A DNA stretch of 64,000 nucleotides, taken from JBEVJC01 sp040510375. Lineage in GTDB: Bacteria > Bacteroidota > Bacteroidia > Chitinophagales > Chitinophagaceae. The DNA is taken from NCBI GenBank assembly GCA_040510375.1, contig JBEVJC010000010.1:1-64000 (forward strand). Reading direction: 5' to 3'. Position numbers and translations under genes: made by a program. Below the pieces are notes generated by a model. It was not told the DNA's origin. It ran no database searches and saw nothing but the letters and a program-made list of their open reading frames with translations. Below, one piece after another: positions 8,410 to 17,515 of the stretch (positions within the stretch are counted from its first letter, which is position 1; each line of letters opens with the position of its first letter).

Positions 8410-9942
8410 TTATCCTTCTTCATCATACTCGCCTTCCTCTTCAAAACTGCCGGCACCGAGATTCATCATACTTCCTATAAGATCTTTGAACTCGATCTTG
8501 GTTTCGAAAATCTTTTTGCTGATCAGCGAAAACGAGGAAAGCCCGTGCAGTACAAACTCCATCATCAGTGCAGTCTCCGATTCATTGGCCTGGGGGAAAT
8601 ATTTTTTCACCATGCTATGCAATCCGTCAACCTGGTACAATAACAGGACCTTGTCCTTATCGGTTGTGTTGAAAGAAATATTCAGGTGATTGCCTTTATC
8701 AAACCAGTTGGTGATCGGTTTGTAGGGATTATCTTCCGCTTTTTCCTGCATGGATGCTTTTCCGGTGTTCTTACGTTTCTTCAAGGTGTCCGGATTGGGA
8801 AAGTACTGTGTGAACTGGGTACGGATGGCTTTGTCCACCAGGTTCATTGCCACCTGGAACGGACCTTCCTGCTCGCCTTCATACACCAGTTCCACTTTAC
8901 CGGTGATAGATGGAATGATACCCGCAAGATCGCCGAGCCATACCTGGGTTTGTTTTTCATTATTGATGATCGCCCTTCTTTCAGCAGCACTCACGGCATT
9001 TTCAAATGCAGAAATAGTAAGCCTTGCACTGACACCACTCTTTTTATCAACAAATTCACTTGACCTTGCTTCAAACGCCACCTGTTCAATCAGTCGCTTG
9101 ATAAGGTCGCTCACCTTCACGCGTTTTTTTGTCGCTTCACTGAGGCCTGCTTCCTGTTCAGTGATCTCCAGCGCATGTTCCAGTGTTTTTGGATAATGCG
9201 TCAGGATCTGGCTCTGGATCCGGTCTTTCAACGGAGTAACAATTGATCCGCGATTGGTATAATCTTCCGGATTGGCTGTAAAGATGAAAAGAATGTCCAG
9301 CGGCAGGCGCAGTTTGAAACCACGGATTTGTACATCACCTTCTTCCAGGATATTAAACAATGCTACCTGGATACGGGCCTGCAAATCCGGTAATTCATTA
9401 ATTACAAAAATGCCGCGGTTACTACGGGGGATGATCCCGTAATGTAACACACGTTCATCAGCAAAACTTAGTTTGAGATTGGCCGCCTTGATAGGATCGA
9501 TATCACCGATCAGATCGGCAACGCTTACATCGGGAGTGGCCAGTTTTTCACCATAACGTTCGCTGCGATGGATCCAGTGAATAGGAGTGGCATCGCCTTT
9601 TTCAGCGATCAGGTCGCGCGAAAATCTGGTGATCGGTTGCAGGGGATCATCGTTCACATCGCTGCCCGTAACAGCAGGAACATATTCATCGAGCAACTGC
9701 GTCATCTGGCGGGCCATACGGGTCTTGGCCTGGCCGCGGAGTCCGAGGAACAGGATATTATGTTTACTCAGGATAGCACGTTCCACATCGGGGATCACTG
9801 TTTCTTCATAACCCACGATACCGGTGAAAGTGGGTTCTTTCTTTTGCAGCTTACTGATAAGATTTCTGCGGATTTCTTCCTTGATTGATCGGGTTTCGTA
9901 TCCGGAGGCTTTCAGTTCGCCAAGGGTTTTTATATTGTTCAT
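8410..9942 (-). CDS. AAA+ ATPase of the MoxR/ChlI (magnesium chelatase-like) family
   Basis: Cytoplasmic ATPase of 510 residues. Walker A is GLRGQAKT at 67-74. The Walker B region is IFVINELPDL at about 178-187, with Asn-Glu where most AAA+ proteins have Asp-Glu; from memory this ELPDL form recurs in this subfamily. DLIGDIDPIKAA and LPLDILFIFTANPEDYTNRG are further ChlI/MoxR-like blocks. The upstream gene on the same strand encodes a VWA-domain protein 56 bp away, the usual MoxR-VWA pairing thought to act in metal insertion or protein-complex assembly. No chlorophyll or cobalamin genes are nearby, so a true chelatase role is not supported. Confidence 0.85.
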   Translation of the reverse strand: MNNIKTLGELKASGYETRSIKEEIRRNLISKLQKKEPTFTGIVGYEETVIPDVERAILSKHNILFLGLRGQAKTRMARQMTQLLDEYVPAVTGSDVNDDPLQPITRFSRDLIAEKGDATPIHWIHRSERYGEKLATPDVSVADLIGDIDPIKAANLKLSFADERVLHYGIIPRSNRGIFVINELPDLQARIQVALFNILEEGDVQIRGFKLRLPLDILFIFTANPEDYTNRGSIVTPLKDRIQSQILTHYPKTLEHALEITEQEAGLSEATKKRVKVSDLIKRLIEQVAFEARSSEFVDKKSGVSARLTISAFENAVSAAERRAIINNEKQTQVWLGDLAGIIPSITGKVELVYEGEQEGPFQVAMNLVDKAIRTQFTQYFPNPDTLKKRKNTGKASMQEKAEDNPYKPITNWFDKGNHLNISFNTTDKDKVLLLYQVDGLHSMVKKYFPQANESETALMMEFVLHGLSSFSLISKKIFETKIEFKDLIGSMMNLGAGSFEEEGEYDEEG

Positions 9943-9998
9943 ATTTTTATTAAAGGGAATGAGGGAAACTATAGAGGCAGGCGATCAATAACAGTCCT

Positions 9999-11096
9999 TT
10001 AAAAAACTGTTTTTCTTTTACCGCTTTCAAAATCCTTAAACAGGAATGCGCCGAGTTTATCCAATCCGGCAAAGAAGGCCTTGCCATGATTCATCTCAGT
10101 GAATTCCTGAACGAACTTCTGGAGATACGGATCGGTAGCAATCATAAAAGTGGTGATAGGGATCTTTAATTTTTTGCATTGTGCCGCCAGGTTCATACAG
10201 CGGTTAACCACTTTGCGGTCGAGACCAAAACTGTTCTTGTAATAACGTTTACCGATCTTGAGGCAGGTAGGTTTTCCATCTGTGATCATGAAGATCTGTT
10301 TGTTTGGATTCTTCCTTCTGCGAAGGATATCCATGGCGAGTTCCAGCCCGGCAACGGTATTGGTGTGGTACGGACCAACCTGGAGGTAGGGAAGGTCTTT
10401 CACTTCAATGGGCCAGGCATCATTGCCAAACACTACGATGTCGAGGGTATCTTTCGGATACCGGGTTTTGATCAGTTCGCTCAGGGCCATGGCCACTTTT
10501 TTGGCGGGCGTGATCCGGTCTTCTCCATACAGGATCATCGAATGCGAGATATCGATCATCAGTACGGTAGAGGTCTGGGCTTTGAAATCTGTTTCGCGGA
10601 TACTGAGATCATCTTCCTGCATCCGGAAACTTTCGATACCGTGATTGATCTGGGCATTACGGATTGATTCAGTAAAGTCGATCTGTTCCAGCATATCGCC
10701 AAAACGATATTGCCTTGTTTCCGGATTAAGTTCATCACCCTGTCCCGGTTTGAAACTGTGGTGATCACCCTGCCTGGTTTTTTTCAGCTTACCAAAAATC
10801 TCTTCGAGGCTTCTTTTGCGGATGCCCTGTTCGGTTTTTGGGGTGATCTTTATTTCACCTTTCTGGTTGTCCTCCGTCAGGTAACCTTTCTGTTTCATCT
10901 CATCGATGAAATCACCCATCCCATACTCGCCATCGGTCAGCTGATATTTTTTATCAAGTTCGTTCAGCCATTGCATCGATTCGCTTACATCGCCACTGGT
11001 GTAGGTCAGCAGTTGCATGAAAAGGTCAAGGAGCTGGTCGAACTTTGTTTTCCCGTTCTCACTGGGGTCAAATCTGGTAAAATGGAATCCTTGCAT
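9999..11096 (-). CDS. VWA-domain protein, partner of the MoxR/ChlI-type ATPase
   Basis: Protein of 365 residues whose C-terminal half is a von Willebrand factor A domain. The MIDAS metal site appears as STVLMIDISHSM with Asp182, Ser184 and Ser186, followed by the Rossmann-like core (DIVVFGNDAWPIEV, IFMITDGKPTCL). The N-terminal half is helical and charged (FDQLLDLFMQLLTYTSGDVSE). I place the start at 11096, giving MQGFHFTRF. The longer open frame to 11189 runs through the terminator of the next gene and is unlikely. It is first in a two-gene minus-strand unit with the ATPase. Confidence 0.85.
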   Translation of the reverse strand: MQGFHFTRFDPSENGKTKFDQLLDLFMQLLTYTSGDVSESMQWLNELDKKYQLTDGEYGMGDFIDEMKQKGYLTEDNQKGEIKITPKTEQGIRKRSLEEIFGKLKKTRQGDHHSFKPGQGDELNPETRQYRFGDMLEQIDFTESIRNAQINHGIESFRMQEDDLSIRETDFKAQTSTVLMIDISHSMILYGEDRITPAKKVAMALSELIKTRYPKDTLDIVVFGNDAWPIEVKDLPYLQVGPYHTNTVAGLELAMDILRRRKNPNKQIFMITDGKPTCLKIGKRYYKNSFGLDRKVVNRCMNLAAQCKKLKIPITTFMIATDPYLQKFVQEFTEMNHGKAFFAGLDKLGAFLFKDFESGKRKTVF

Positions 11097-11161
11097 AATA
11101 CAATTTATAACAAAATTCGATCCGAGTAAGTTCGGTGGCGGGGCAAGGCGGGATATAAAAA

Positions 11162-11185
11162 AAGTCCCCGGTTTAACGGGGACTT
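11162..11185 (-). terminator. Intrinsic terminator of the DUF2723 gene
   Basis: Stem AAGTCCCCG / CGGGGACTT (9 bp) with a 6-nt loop. Read on the minus strand it is followed by a run of T, as expected for termination of the large gene ending at 11226. Confidence 0.85.
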
Positions 11186-11225
11186 CCATATTCTTAACGT
11201 CTGTTATTTATTATTAACATGATCC

Positions 11226-14200
11226 TTACTTGCGGGCGCTATCTGTATTTGCGCTATCGGCCCTGGAGTTGATGATGGGAGCTCCACCTTCAACCGGTTG
11301 CGGGGTTACGGCTGCACTGTTGTATTTCTTCTCGATAGCTTCGAAAACATGGATCATCAGCATATTGTACGGGGCTTCGGTTGCTCCCATCTGGCCATTG
11401 TAAAGCTCGGGACGATTGTCTTTCAGATAATCATAATAAGCTTTTTGCTGGTCAACATCCTTTCTGATCGCTTTCCGGAGTTTCTCGGTAAGGTCCTTCC
11501 GGCCTGCCTTGTAGGCTGCCTCGAGGTAGATCATGGCGGACTGGTTATGTAAAGCGAACCGGCTAACCATTGCATAGGGAAGGTTATCGGCCAGAATGCC
11601 CTGTTCTACCTTATCCAGTAATTTGCTGGCTTCTTCTTTGCGACCCAGGTCGGCCATATTACCCGCAGCCTCTGCAAATGCTGAACGGATGCCCAGCAGG
11701 TGACGGCGGTTTTCCTCATCGAAATAAGTTCCTTTTTGTTCGGCACCGCCGAAAAGGAATTTAGTCATGAGGTTATTATACATGGTGTCAGTATTATTAT
11801 CACGCAGCTGTGTACCACCGGCACCGGCATCACGCAGGGTAATTTCAGAGATCCAGTTATTCTGCGGGAACTTGTTTTGCACGGGCACCAGGCGATAGGA
11901 CAGTCCATCCTTTCTCAGGTACTGGGAGAAACCAAGTTCGCCATAAGGGGATGTAAAGTAGATCGGGCGTTTCCAGTTATTGGCAGCGATAATATTAAGC
12001 ATGATCAGGTCGTTCCTCATCAATCCGCCGCTAAGTTTACTTTGCGGTATTTCAAACAGCATTGGTGAAACGGCAGAGTCATTGGCATTAAGCAATCCGC
12101 TTGCACGGGCTGCAGCCACATCTACATCGACCTTGAATTTTGCCAGCGGGAAATTACCCGATCCCACATCGCGACCGGTTTCCGGATCAAGCGCAGGTTT
12201 ACCAAGCACGTTCTTCATCACATCATACAGTGAATAGAAACTTTGCGGGTTGGCACGTTCGTCCTGTTTGTAACGAAGATACTCACGGTTATGACCTTCG
12301 ATCTGGCCTTCTGTCCAGATTACGTCAACAGGAGCTGCAGCATTGATCTTGTAACGAAGCTGGTTGATATACCAGTCAATTCCAAGAAGACTATTATTAA
12401 TGATCCTGATATCGGGGCGGATATTTTCAACTTCCTGTGCATACCAGAGCGGATAGGTATCATTGTCACCGAAGGTGAAGATGATTGCATTTGGTGCGCA
12501 GCTTTCCAGGTAATCCTTTGCAAGGTCAGGAGCAAGGGTTTTATTACTGCGATCGTGATCGCCCCATTCCTGCTGGCCCATGATAACGGGTACGATCAGG
12601 CAAAGAACTGCGGTTGACAGGTTGAGTATTTTCCAGTTTTGTCCACCGGAAGAAATGGCACGAACCAGGTAGGTAACACCAATGGTCACCAGTGCAAACA
12701 AGGCTGTTACTGCAATTGATGTGATCATGATGCTGCTGAATGTGCCACGCAGGGAACTCATGAGTGTAATCAGGAAAGTTAATCCTGATCCATAGATCAA
12801 CACATTCTGCAAGGTAAGTTTATCTGCTTTTTCGCGGGCCAGTCGCACGAATGCAACCACCGACAAACCGATCCAGATAGCGAATGCAAAGAATGAACCC
12901 ACATAGGCGTAGTCACGTTCCCGTGGCTGGTTGCCTGGCTGGTTGAGGTAAAGTACAACGGCGATTCCGGTAAAAAAGAACAGGAGGAAACTGACGATCC
13001 AGTCTTTCCGGTTTTTGAAATACTGGTAAGCACAACCGATGATACCCAGGATGAAGGGCAGCATGAACAAACTGTTATGCGCCTTGGTATCTTTGATACT
13101 GTCGGGCAGTTTGGACTGGTCGCCCAGTCTTGTATTATCTATAAATGGAATACCGCTGATCCAGTTACCATCGCGTACACTTCCGGAGGATTGTACATCA
13201 TTTTGTTTACCGGCGAAATTCCACATGAAATATCTCCAGTACATCATGCTCAGCTGGTAACTAAAGAACCAGTTGAGGTTATCAGCCGCATTCGGTGCAA
13301 GATAGGCGCCGGTAGATTCATCCATCAGTCCAAGCCACTGGGCATAAAATGATGCATGATACTGGTCGTTACTTGAATCCCAGATACGGGGGAACAGTCG
13401 CATCACATCGTTGTTATAGCGGTATTCGCGGGCGCGGCCGGTTGGGATATAAGCGGCCGAACCATCTTTGTTGGCACCTTTAATATATTTTTCTTCACCA
13501 AGGATATAGGGGTCTTCCTGGTTGATATCATCGGGGACTTTGGCTGCGAAATGCGGTCCGTAGATCAGGGGTGCACTACCATATTGTTCACGGCTCAGGT
13601 AATAAACCAGGTTGATGGGGTTATCGATATTGTTCATATCAATGGCCGGATTCGCGTTTGAGCGGATCAGTGCGGTGAAATAAACAAAGTAGCCCAGCAT
13701 CATAAAGGCATAACACCAGAGACCCAGTCGCAGTACTTTTAAAGCACCAGGTTTAAAGAAGTAACCCAGTACAACAGCCACTGCTGCAACAAGCAGGAAC
13801 TTGGCGAACTTGGCGCCGCCTTCACTGCCCGGTGTCATAAAGAAGGGCAGGAGTGAAAGTGCCATGAAAACGATGAACCAGGCAATAACCCTGGAATTTT
13901 TGAAATTGCGTTCTTTCAGGCTGAGGCCCCATGCGATCACGGCTGCAAGGGCAATAAAGTATACGGTGAACCCGGAGAAGAAACCGAGTTTAAATGAATT
14001 CACGAAGAAGATATCAAAAAGTCCCGCAGCTTTCATCGAGTACTGGATGATCACTACCTGTACCAGTCCGGTGATCAGGCAACCCACCAGGAATGCCCAG
14101 ATAGCACCCTTGGTAGTGGGTTTGTAACGACGGTAGTAATAAATCATCACGATGGCGGGGATGGTCAGTAAGTTCAGCAGGTGAACACCGATTGAAAGTC

Positions 14201-14777
14201 CCATCAGGAAGAATAACAAAACAATCCAGCGGTCACTTCTCAAACGTGCGTACACATCAATACCCGCCTGTTCATCGGCATGTTCCCATTTGAGCATTAC
14301 CCAGAATACGATGGCGGTAAAAAAAGAAGACAGGGCATACACTTCACCCTCAACGGCGCTGAACCAGAATGAGTCGCTGAAAGTATAAGCCAGGGCGCCT
14401 ACTACACCGGCGGCCATGGTAGTGAATAGCTGGTTTTTATCAAGTGTTTCACCGGCATTCACGAATAATTTCCTTGCGAAGTGGGTGATACACCAGAAAA
14501 GAAATAAGATAGTCGCGGCGCTTGCCAGTGCACTCATGAAGTTGGTGGCATTGGCGGCGGTCAGGGGGTTATCGCCAAAAAGGACGATGAAGAAACGGCC
14601 AAGCAGAACAAATAACGGGGCACCGGGAGGGTGGGGAAGTTGTACTTTATCGGCACTGGCAACAAATTCGCCGCAATCCCAGAGACTGCCCCTGGCTTCG
14701 CGGGTTAACATGTAAGTGGCCAGGGCAATGAGAAAGACAGCCCATCCGGTGATGTTATTGACTTTTTTAAAGTTCAT
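11226..14777 (-). CDS. DUF2723 multi-pass membrane protein, probable GT-C-type glycosyltransferase
   Basis: Very large inner-membrane protein of 1183 residues. The DUF2723 signature opens it: LTREARGSLWDCGEFVASAD and HPPGAPLFVLLGRFF, where the acidic residues resemble the catalytic loop of GT-C mannosyltransferases. About a dozen hydrophobic helices follow, then a soluble C-terminal part of more than 450 residues (TFGDNDTYPLWYAQEVENIR, RPIYFTSPYGELGFS) ending in a helical TPR-like region. Human TMEM260, which shares DUF2723, is a protein O-mannosyltransferase, so protein glycosylation is a reasonable but unproven role. The ATG at 14777 is preferred; a TTG at 14783 would add two residues. It stands alone with its own terminator. 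Confidence 0.85.
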   Translation of the reverse strand: MNFKKVNNITGWAVFLIALATYMLTREARGSLWDCGEFVASADKVQLPHPPGAPLFVLLGRFFIVLFGDNPLTAANATNFMSALASAATILFLFWCITHFARKLFVNAGETLDKNQLFTTMAAGVVGALAYTFSDSFWFSAVEGEVYALSSFFTAIVFWVMLKWEHADEQAGIDVYARLRSDRWIVLLFFLMGLSIGVHLLNLLTIPAIVMIYYYRRYKPTTKGAIWAFLVGCLITGLVQVVIIQYSMKAAGLFDIFFVNSFKLGFFSGFTVYFIALAAVIAWGLSLKERNFKNSRVIAWFIVFMALSLLPFFMTPGSEGGAKFAKFLLVAAVAVVLGYFFKPGALKVLRLGLWCYAFMMLGYFVYFTALIRSNANPAIDMNNIDNPINLVYYLSREQYGSAPLIYGPHFAAKVPDDINQEDPYILGEEKYIKGANKDGSAAYIPTGRAREYRYNNDVMRLFPRIWDSSNDQYHASFYAQWLGLMDESTGAYLAPNAADNLNWFFSYQLSMMYWRYFMWNFAGKQNDVQSSGSVRDGNWISGIPFIDNTRLGDQSKLPDSIKDTKAHNSLFMLPFILGIIGCAYQYFKNRKDWIVSFLLFFFTGIAVVLYLNQPGNQPRERDYAYVGSFFAFAIWIGLSVVAFVRLAREKADKLTLQNVLIYGSGLTFLITLMSSLRGTFSSIMITSIAVTALFALVTIGVTYLVRAISSGGQNWKILNLSTAVLCLIVPVIMGQQEWGDHDRSNKTLAPDLAKDYLESCAPNAIIFTFGDNDTYPLWYAQEVENIRPDIRIINNSLLGIDWYINQLRYKINAAAPVDVIWTEGQIEGHNREYLRYKQDERANPQSFYSLYDVMKNVLGKPALDPETGRDVGSGNFPLAKFKVDVDVAAARASGLLNANDSAVSPMLFEIPQSKLSGGLMRNDLIMLNIIAANNWKRPIYFTSPYGELGFSQYLRKDGLSYRLVPVQNKFPQNNWISEITLRDAGAGGTQLRDNNTDTMYNNLMTKFLFGGAEQKGTYFDEENRRHLLGIRSAFAEAAGNMADLGRKEEASKLLDKVEQGILADNLPYAMVSRFALHNQSAMIYLEAAYKAGRKDLTEKLRKAIRKDVDQQKAYYDYLKDNRPELYNGQMGATEAPYNMLMIHVFEAIEKKYNSAAVTPQPVEGGAPIINSRADSANTDSARK

Positions 14778-14812
14778 AAACAAGTATTTTTTCCCTGTTT
14801 TTTCGGGGTAGG

Positions 14813-14820
14813 CAAAAATA
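14813..14820 (-). promoter_or_regulatory. -7 element TATTTTTG for the DUF2723 gene
   Basis: Read on the minus strand, TATTTTTG is an exact TAnnTTTG match 35 nt before the start codon. No clear TTTG is found at the -33 position, so this is a partial match only. Confidence 0.4.
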
Positions 14821-14949
14821 GGGTAATAAGGGGAGAACAGGAAGGGGCGGCGGAGGTTGGAATCGTTAATAAATTACCGGGTTTCAAGGGAATGCGGGGT
14901 GGGCCGGATGTAACTGGACCTGCTGCAGTGGTGGATTAACCGGGTGTTC

Positions 14950-15777
14950 TCATTCAAAAAAGACCTTTACAGTCTGGTAGAAAAGCTGGTTTTGCATAAA
15001 TCCGGGTACTTTGCTCATTTTTTCGGAGTAGCCCTGCAGGCCGAAAAGCCCGGCTGCATTGCCTTTGTTGATGGCGATCTCCAGGTAACCGGCACTGTTG
15101 AACAGGGCCAGTTTTTCCCCCTCGTTTACGTCGGCGTATGATTCGCTCAGCCGGTCGATGATTTCATCGCGTTTAAATACGATGCGGAAACTGCGGCCCT
15201 TACGTTGTTCTTCGAATTGTTCGTGAGTAATATTCACGATCACATTTTCGAAATTGTCGATAAATATAATTTGTCCCTCGATCCAGTTATTATCAAGCAG
15301 GGGTCGAAGATGGTTTTTCTCTGTGTAACTCGCATCCGGTTCACCCAGGCTGGCAAGTGATACACCATCGATCAGTTGTTTGATCACCTTACCCATTACG
15401 GCTACGCAATAAGTGGTGTTTTTGATGGCGGTTTTATCCAGCGGGATACCGATCAGCATTTCGGGTTTTTCTTCCAGGATCATATTCAGCAGGCCGTTGT
15501 CGGCGCAAAGTATATACTGGTTGCGATGGAAGGCCAGCAGGAGTTGTTCCGGTTTTTTCTCAAAAAGATTAACCAGGATAATATGATAGGTGAAATCGGG
15601 GAAATTGCTGAATGCGCTGCGGCAGATATATGCCGCCTGCGGGTAGTTGAATGGTGAGATGGTATGGGTGATATCTATCAGAGAAAAATCAGGATCGATG
15701 CGCAGCAGCTGAGCCTTGATTGCCGATACCAGGTAGTCCTGTTGGCCAATGTCGGATGTCAGCGTGATAAGTGGCAT
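14950..15777 (-). CDS. SAM hydroxide adenosyltransferase (DUF62 family)
   Basis: Protein of 275 residues of the fluorinase/chlorinase-related DUF62 family, whose bacterial members use hydroxide to split S-adenosylmethionine into adenosine and methionine. Family blocks are ITLTSDIGQQDYLVSAIKAQL at the N-terminus, IDITHTISPFNYPQAAYI, and the central QYILCADNGLLNMIL. The C-terminal barrel contains IIFIDNFENVIVNI. It lies 36 bp after an SDR gene on the same strand, so the two may be co-transcribed. There is no sign of the halogenase loop being diagnostic here, so the hydroxide reaction is the default assignment. Confidence 0.85.
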   Translation of the reverse strand: MPLITLTSDIGQQDYLVSAIKAQLLRIDPDFSLIDITHTISPFNYPQAAYICRSAFSNFPDFTYHIILVNLFEKKPEQLLLAFHRNQYILCADNGLLNMILEEKPEMLIGIPLDKTAIKNTTYCVAVMGKVIKQLIDGVSLASLGEPDASYTEKNHLRPLLDNNWIEGQIIFIDNFENVIVNITHEQFEEQRKGRSFRIVFKRDEIIDRLSESYADVNEGEKLALFNSAGYLEIAINKGNAAGLFGLQGYSEKMSKVPGFMQNQLFYQTVKVFFE

Positions 15778-15813
15778 TAATAGATCGTGATTTTTTGGGG
15801 TACGCGGGCAGGG

Positions 15814-16623
15814 TTATTTCACCAGTTCGCCGTTTTTAAAATAAAAGCGGTGGGTGAACCAATCAGCGAGTTTTGGAAAAAATTTATTGAGGAATACGGT
15901 CTCTTTCCCGGTAGAGGTGAGTACCAGTGTACGTTTTTTCTTGTTTACAGCTTTGAGGATATGGCGTGAACATTCTTCTGCAGACATCATTTTGCCTTCG
16001 TCCATATTGGTTTCGCCGAGCGACTGTGCATCTTTATTCAGTGCGGCCGAACGGATATTGGAGCTGGTGAAACCCGGGCAAACCCACATCACATGGACAT
16101 TTGAATCCATCAGTTCCACCTTGATTGATTCCAGCCATCCCTGCAGGGCGTACTTGCTGGCCGAGTAGGCGCTGCGTCCGGGGAGGCCGCGGTAACCTGC
16201 GATGGAAGAAACGCCCACGATGGTCCCTTTTTTGGCGATGATTGATTCGAGGGCGTACTTGGTACAATAGACGGCACCAAAAAAATTGATGTCCATTACA
16301 CGGCGGATCACTTCGGTGGAGGCGTCTTTCAGTAAGGCACGCATGGAGATCCCGGCATTATTGATAAGGATATCGATATTGCCAAAGTTTTTGATGGTGG
16401 TTTCGATGAAGCGGCGGGCTTCATTTTCGTTACTGACATCTGCCACCATGGTGTGAAGCGGGAAGGAGGGGTAGGTAGCCTGGAGACGGTAGAGCCTGTC
16501 GTGATCACGTCCGCAGGTAGCCACTTTGGCGCCGGCCTGGAGGAGGTCGTCGACCAATGCCTTGCCAATACCGTCTGTACCGCCCGTAACTACTACTACC
16601 TTGTCTTTAAAATAAGCCGACAT
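15814..16623 (-). CDS. SDR family oxidoreductase
   Basis: Classical short-chain dehydrogenase of 269 residues. The Rossmann glycine motif is VVVTGGTDGIGKA near the N-terminus, followed by INNAGIS, the catalytic Ser in VGVSSIAGYRG and the Tyr-x3-Lys in SAYSASKYALQGW. The C-terminus has a longer helical tail (FLNKFFPKLADWFTHRFYF), as in DHRS7-like or membrane-associated SDRs. It would oxidise or reduce an alcohol/ketone with NAD(P)(H); the substrate is unknown. It is the first gene of a probable two-gene unit with the SAM hydroxide adenosyltransferase. Confidence 0.88.
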   Translation of the reverse strand: MSAYFKDKVVVVTGGTDGIGKALVDDLLQAGAKVATCGRDHDRLYRLQATYPSFPLHTMVADVSNENEARRFIETTIKNFGNIDILINNAGISMRALLKDASTEVIRRVMDINFFGAVYCTKYALESIIAKKGTIVGVSSIAGYRGLPGRSAYSASKYALQGWLESIKVELMDSNVHVMWVCPGFTSSNIRSAALNKDAQSLGETNMDEGKMMSAEECSRHILKAVNKKKRTLVLTSTGKETVFLNKFFPKLADWFTHRFYFKNGELVK

Positions 16624-16740
16624 ATGAAATTTTGCTTTGCTGCAAACCTACTTCAAAAAAGGATCATTAAACAATTTGAAACTGAAGGGGTAGTGATGAA
16701 TTCGCTCTTTGAAAAAAACATGATAATAATTGCAGAATTT

Positions 16741-16772
16741 TTTGGTGTGAAAGATCAGGCACTGTATTTTTG
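16741..16772 (+). promoter_or_regulatory. Promoter of the tRNA-Lys gene
   Basis: A -33 TTTG (16741-16744) and an exact -7 TATTTTTG (16765-16772) are separated by 20 nt, matching the Bacteroidota housekeeping sigma consensus. Transcription should begin near 16777, about 30 nt before the mature tRNA. Confidence 0.75.
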
Positions 16773-16806
16773 CAGCCCCGTTCCAAACAAGGGTACGGTT
16801 TAGGTT

Positions 16807-16879
16807 GATCTTGTAGCTCAGTTGGTAGAGCACATCACTTTTAATGATGGGGTCCTGGGTTCGAGTCCCAGCGGGATCA
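16807..16879 (+). tRNA. tRNA-Lys (anticodon UUU)
   Basis: The 73-nt sequence folds as a cloverleaf. The acceptor stem is GATCTTG / CGGGATC with two G-U pairs and discriminator A at 16879. The D-arm is GCTCAGTTGGTAGAGC. The anticodon stem is CATCA / TGATG around loop CTTTTAA, with anticodon TTT at 16840-16842. The T-arm contains GGTTCGAGTCC. The terminal CCA is not encoded. A matching promoter lies upstream and a terminator just downstream, so this is a single-gene unit. Confidence 0.96.
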
Positions 16880-16884
16880 CGGTT

Positions 16885-16913
16885 AGGGATTACTTTAGAG
16901 TAATCCCTTTTTT
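16885..16913 (+). terminator. Intrinsic terminator of tRNA-Lys
   Basis: A perfect 10-bp stem, AGGGATTACT / AGTAATCCCT, with loop TTAG leads into TTTTTT. It starts 5 nt after the tRNA. Confidence 0.9.
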
Positions 16914-17058
16914 ATTGTGCGCCACGCATGGCGATGGACTAGACTGGTGCCAGAAAAATAGACGAGCAGCAACACGAGGTGCTGGAGATCACGCACGCAA
17001 GCGTCTATGTTAATGTAATTATCTGTTGAAGTGTATAAGCTTGATGATGATAGCGAAC

Positions 17059-17229
17059 TTATAATAAGTCAACAGCTGCACTTTTACGCGCTCCGTATTC
17101 CAATTCCGCCAAAGTAATAACAGAAATAGCTATCTGACCGGGAGCGATAGCATTGAATTTTTCAAGAACGGAAACCGGTTTTTGCTTAAAGATGTAAATA
17201 CATGTATTGGTATCAAGCAGCCGGGGCAT
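17059..17229 (-). pseudogene. Truncated VapC-like PIN-domain toxin
   Basis: A 56-codon frame starts MPRLLDTNTCIYIFKQKP and continues EKFNAIAPGQIAISVITLAELEYGARKS before a stop. This is the N-terminal half of a type II PIN-domain ribonuclease toxin, including the first acidic residue (LLDTN) and the conserved Glu in LAELEYG. Intact VapC proteins are about 130 residues, so the C-terminal acidic residues are missing and no continuation was found in the other frames. The ATG overlaps the stop of the degraded antitoxin frame as TAATG, the usual vapBC junction. Confidence 0.8.
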
Positions 17230-17465
17230 TAATCAAATAATTCGCGATTCTGTTGTAAAGGTTGATTTCTGTCATTCATAAAATCGCCAGAAAAGCTGGA
17301 GAGGCTGTCATAAAAAGTTTTGCCAGGGGCTATGAAACGGAATAATATAAATTACGTTCCCTATTTTCTTACGATAAACTTATCGTCACTTATCTTCAAA
17401 TCGTTGGGTAATTGAATGGCTTGGTGACGTGAAATATTCAGTATGTCTACTGCCTGTATTTTCAT
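17229..17465 (-). pseudogene. Frameshifted VapB-like antitoxin
   Basis: From ATG at 17465 the frame reads MKIQAVDILNISRHQAIQLP and NDLKISDDKFIVRK, then hits TAG. Restoring one A in the A-run at 17364-17367 gives KIGNVIYIIPFHSPWQ, and removing one A at 17318-17321 gives TFYDSLSSFSGDFMNDRNQP and ends ELFD at the overlap with vapC. This is the order of a VapB antitoxin: AbrB/SpoVT-type DNA-binding half, then a toxin-binding tail. The two indels partly compensate each other, so the gene is decayed rather than misassigned. Confidence 0.75.
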
Positions 17466-17515
17466 AACCTCTCTGTAGTTGCCTACACACGCTCTGATTT
17501 TATTTAAATCCTCGA

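Noticed and set aside
8410..11096. True magnesium or cobalt chelatase
   Set aside because: There is no third chelatase subunit and no tetrapyrrole gene in the window; the MoxR-VWA assignment is safer.
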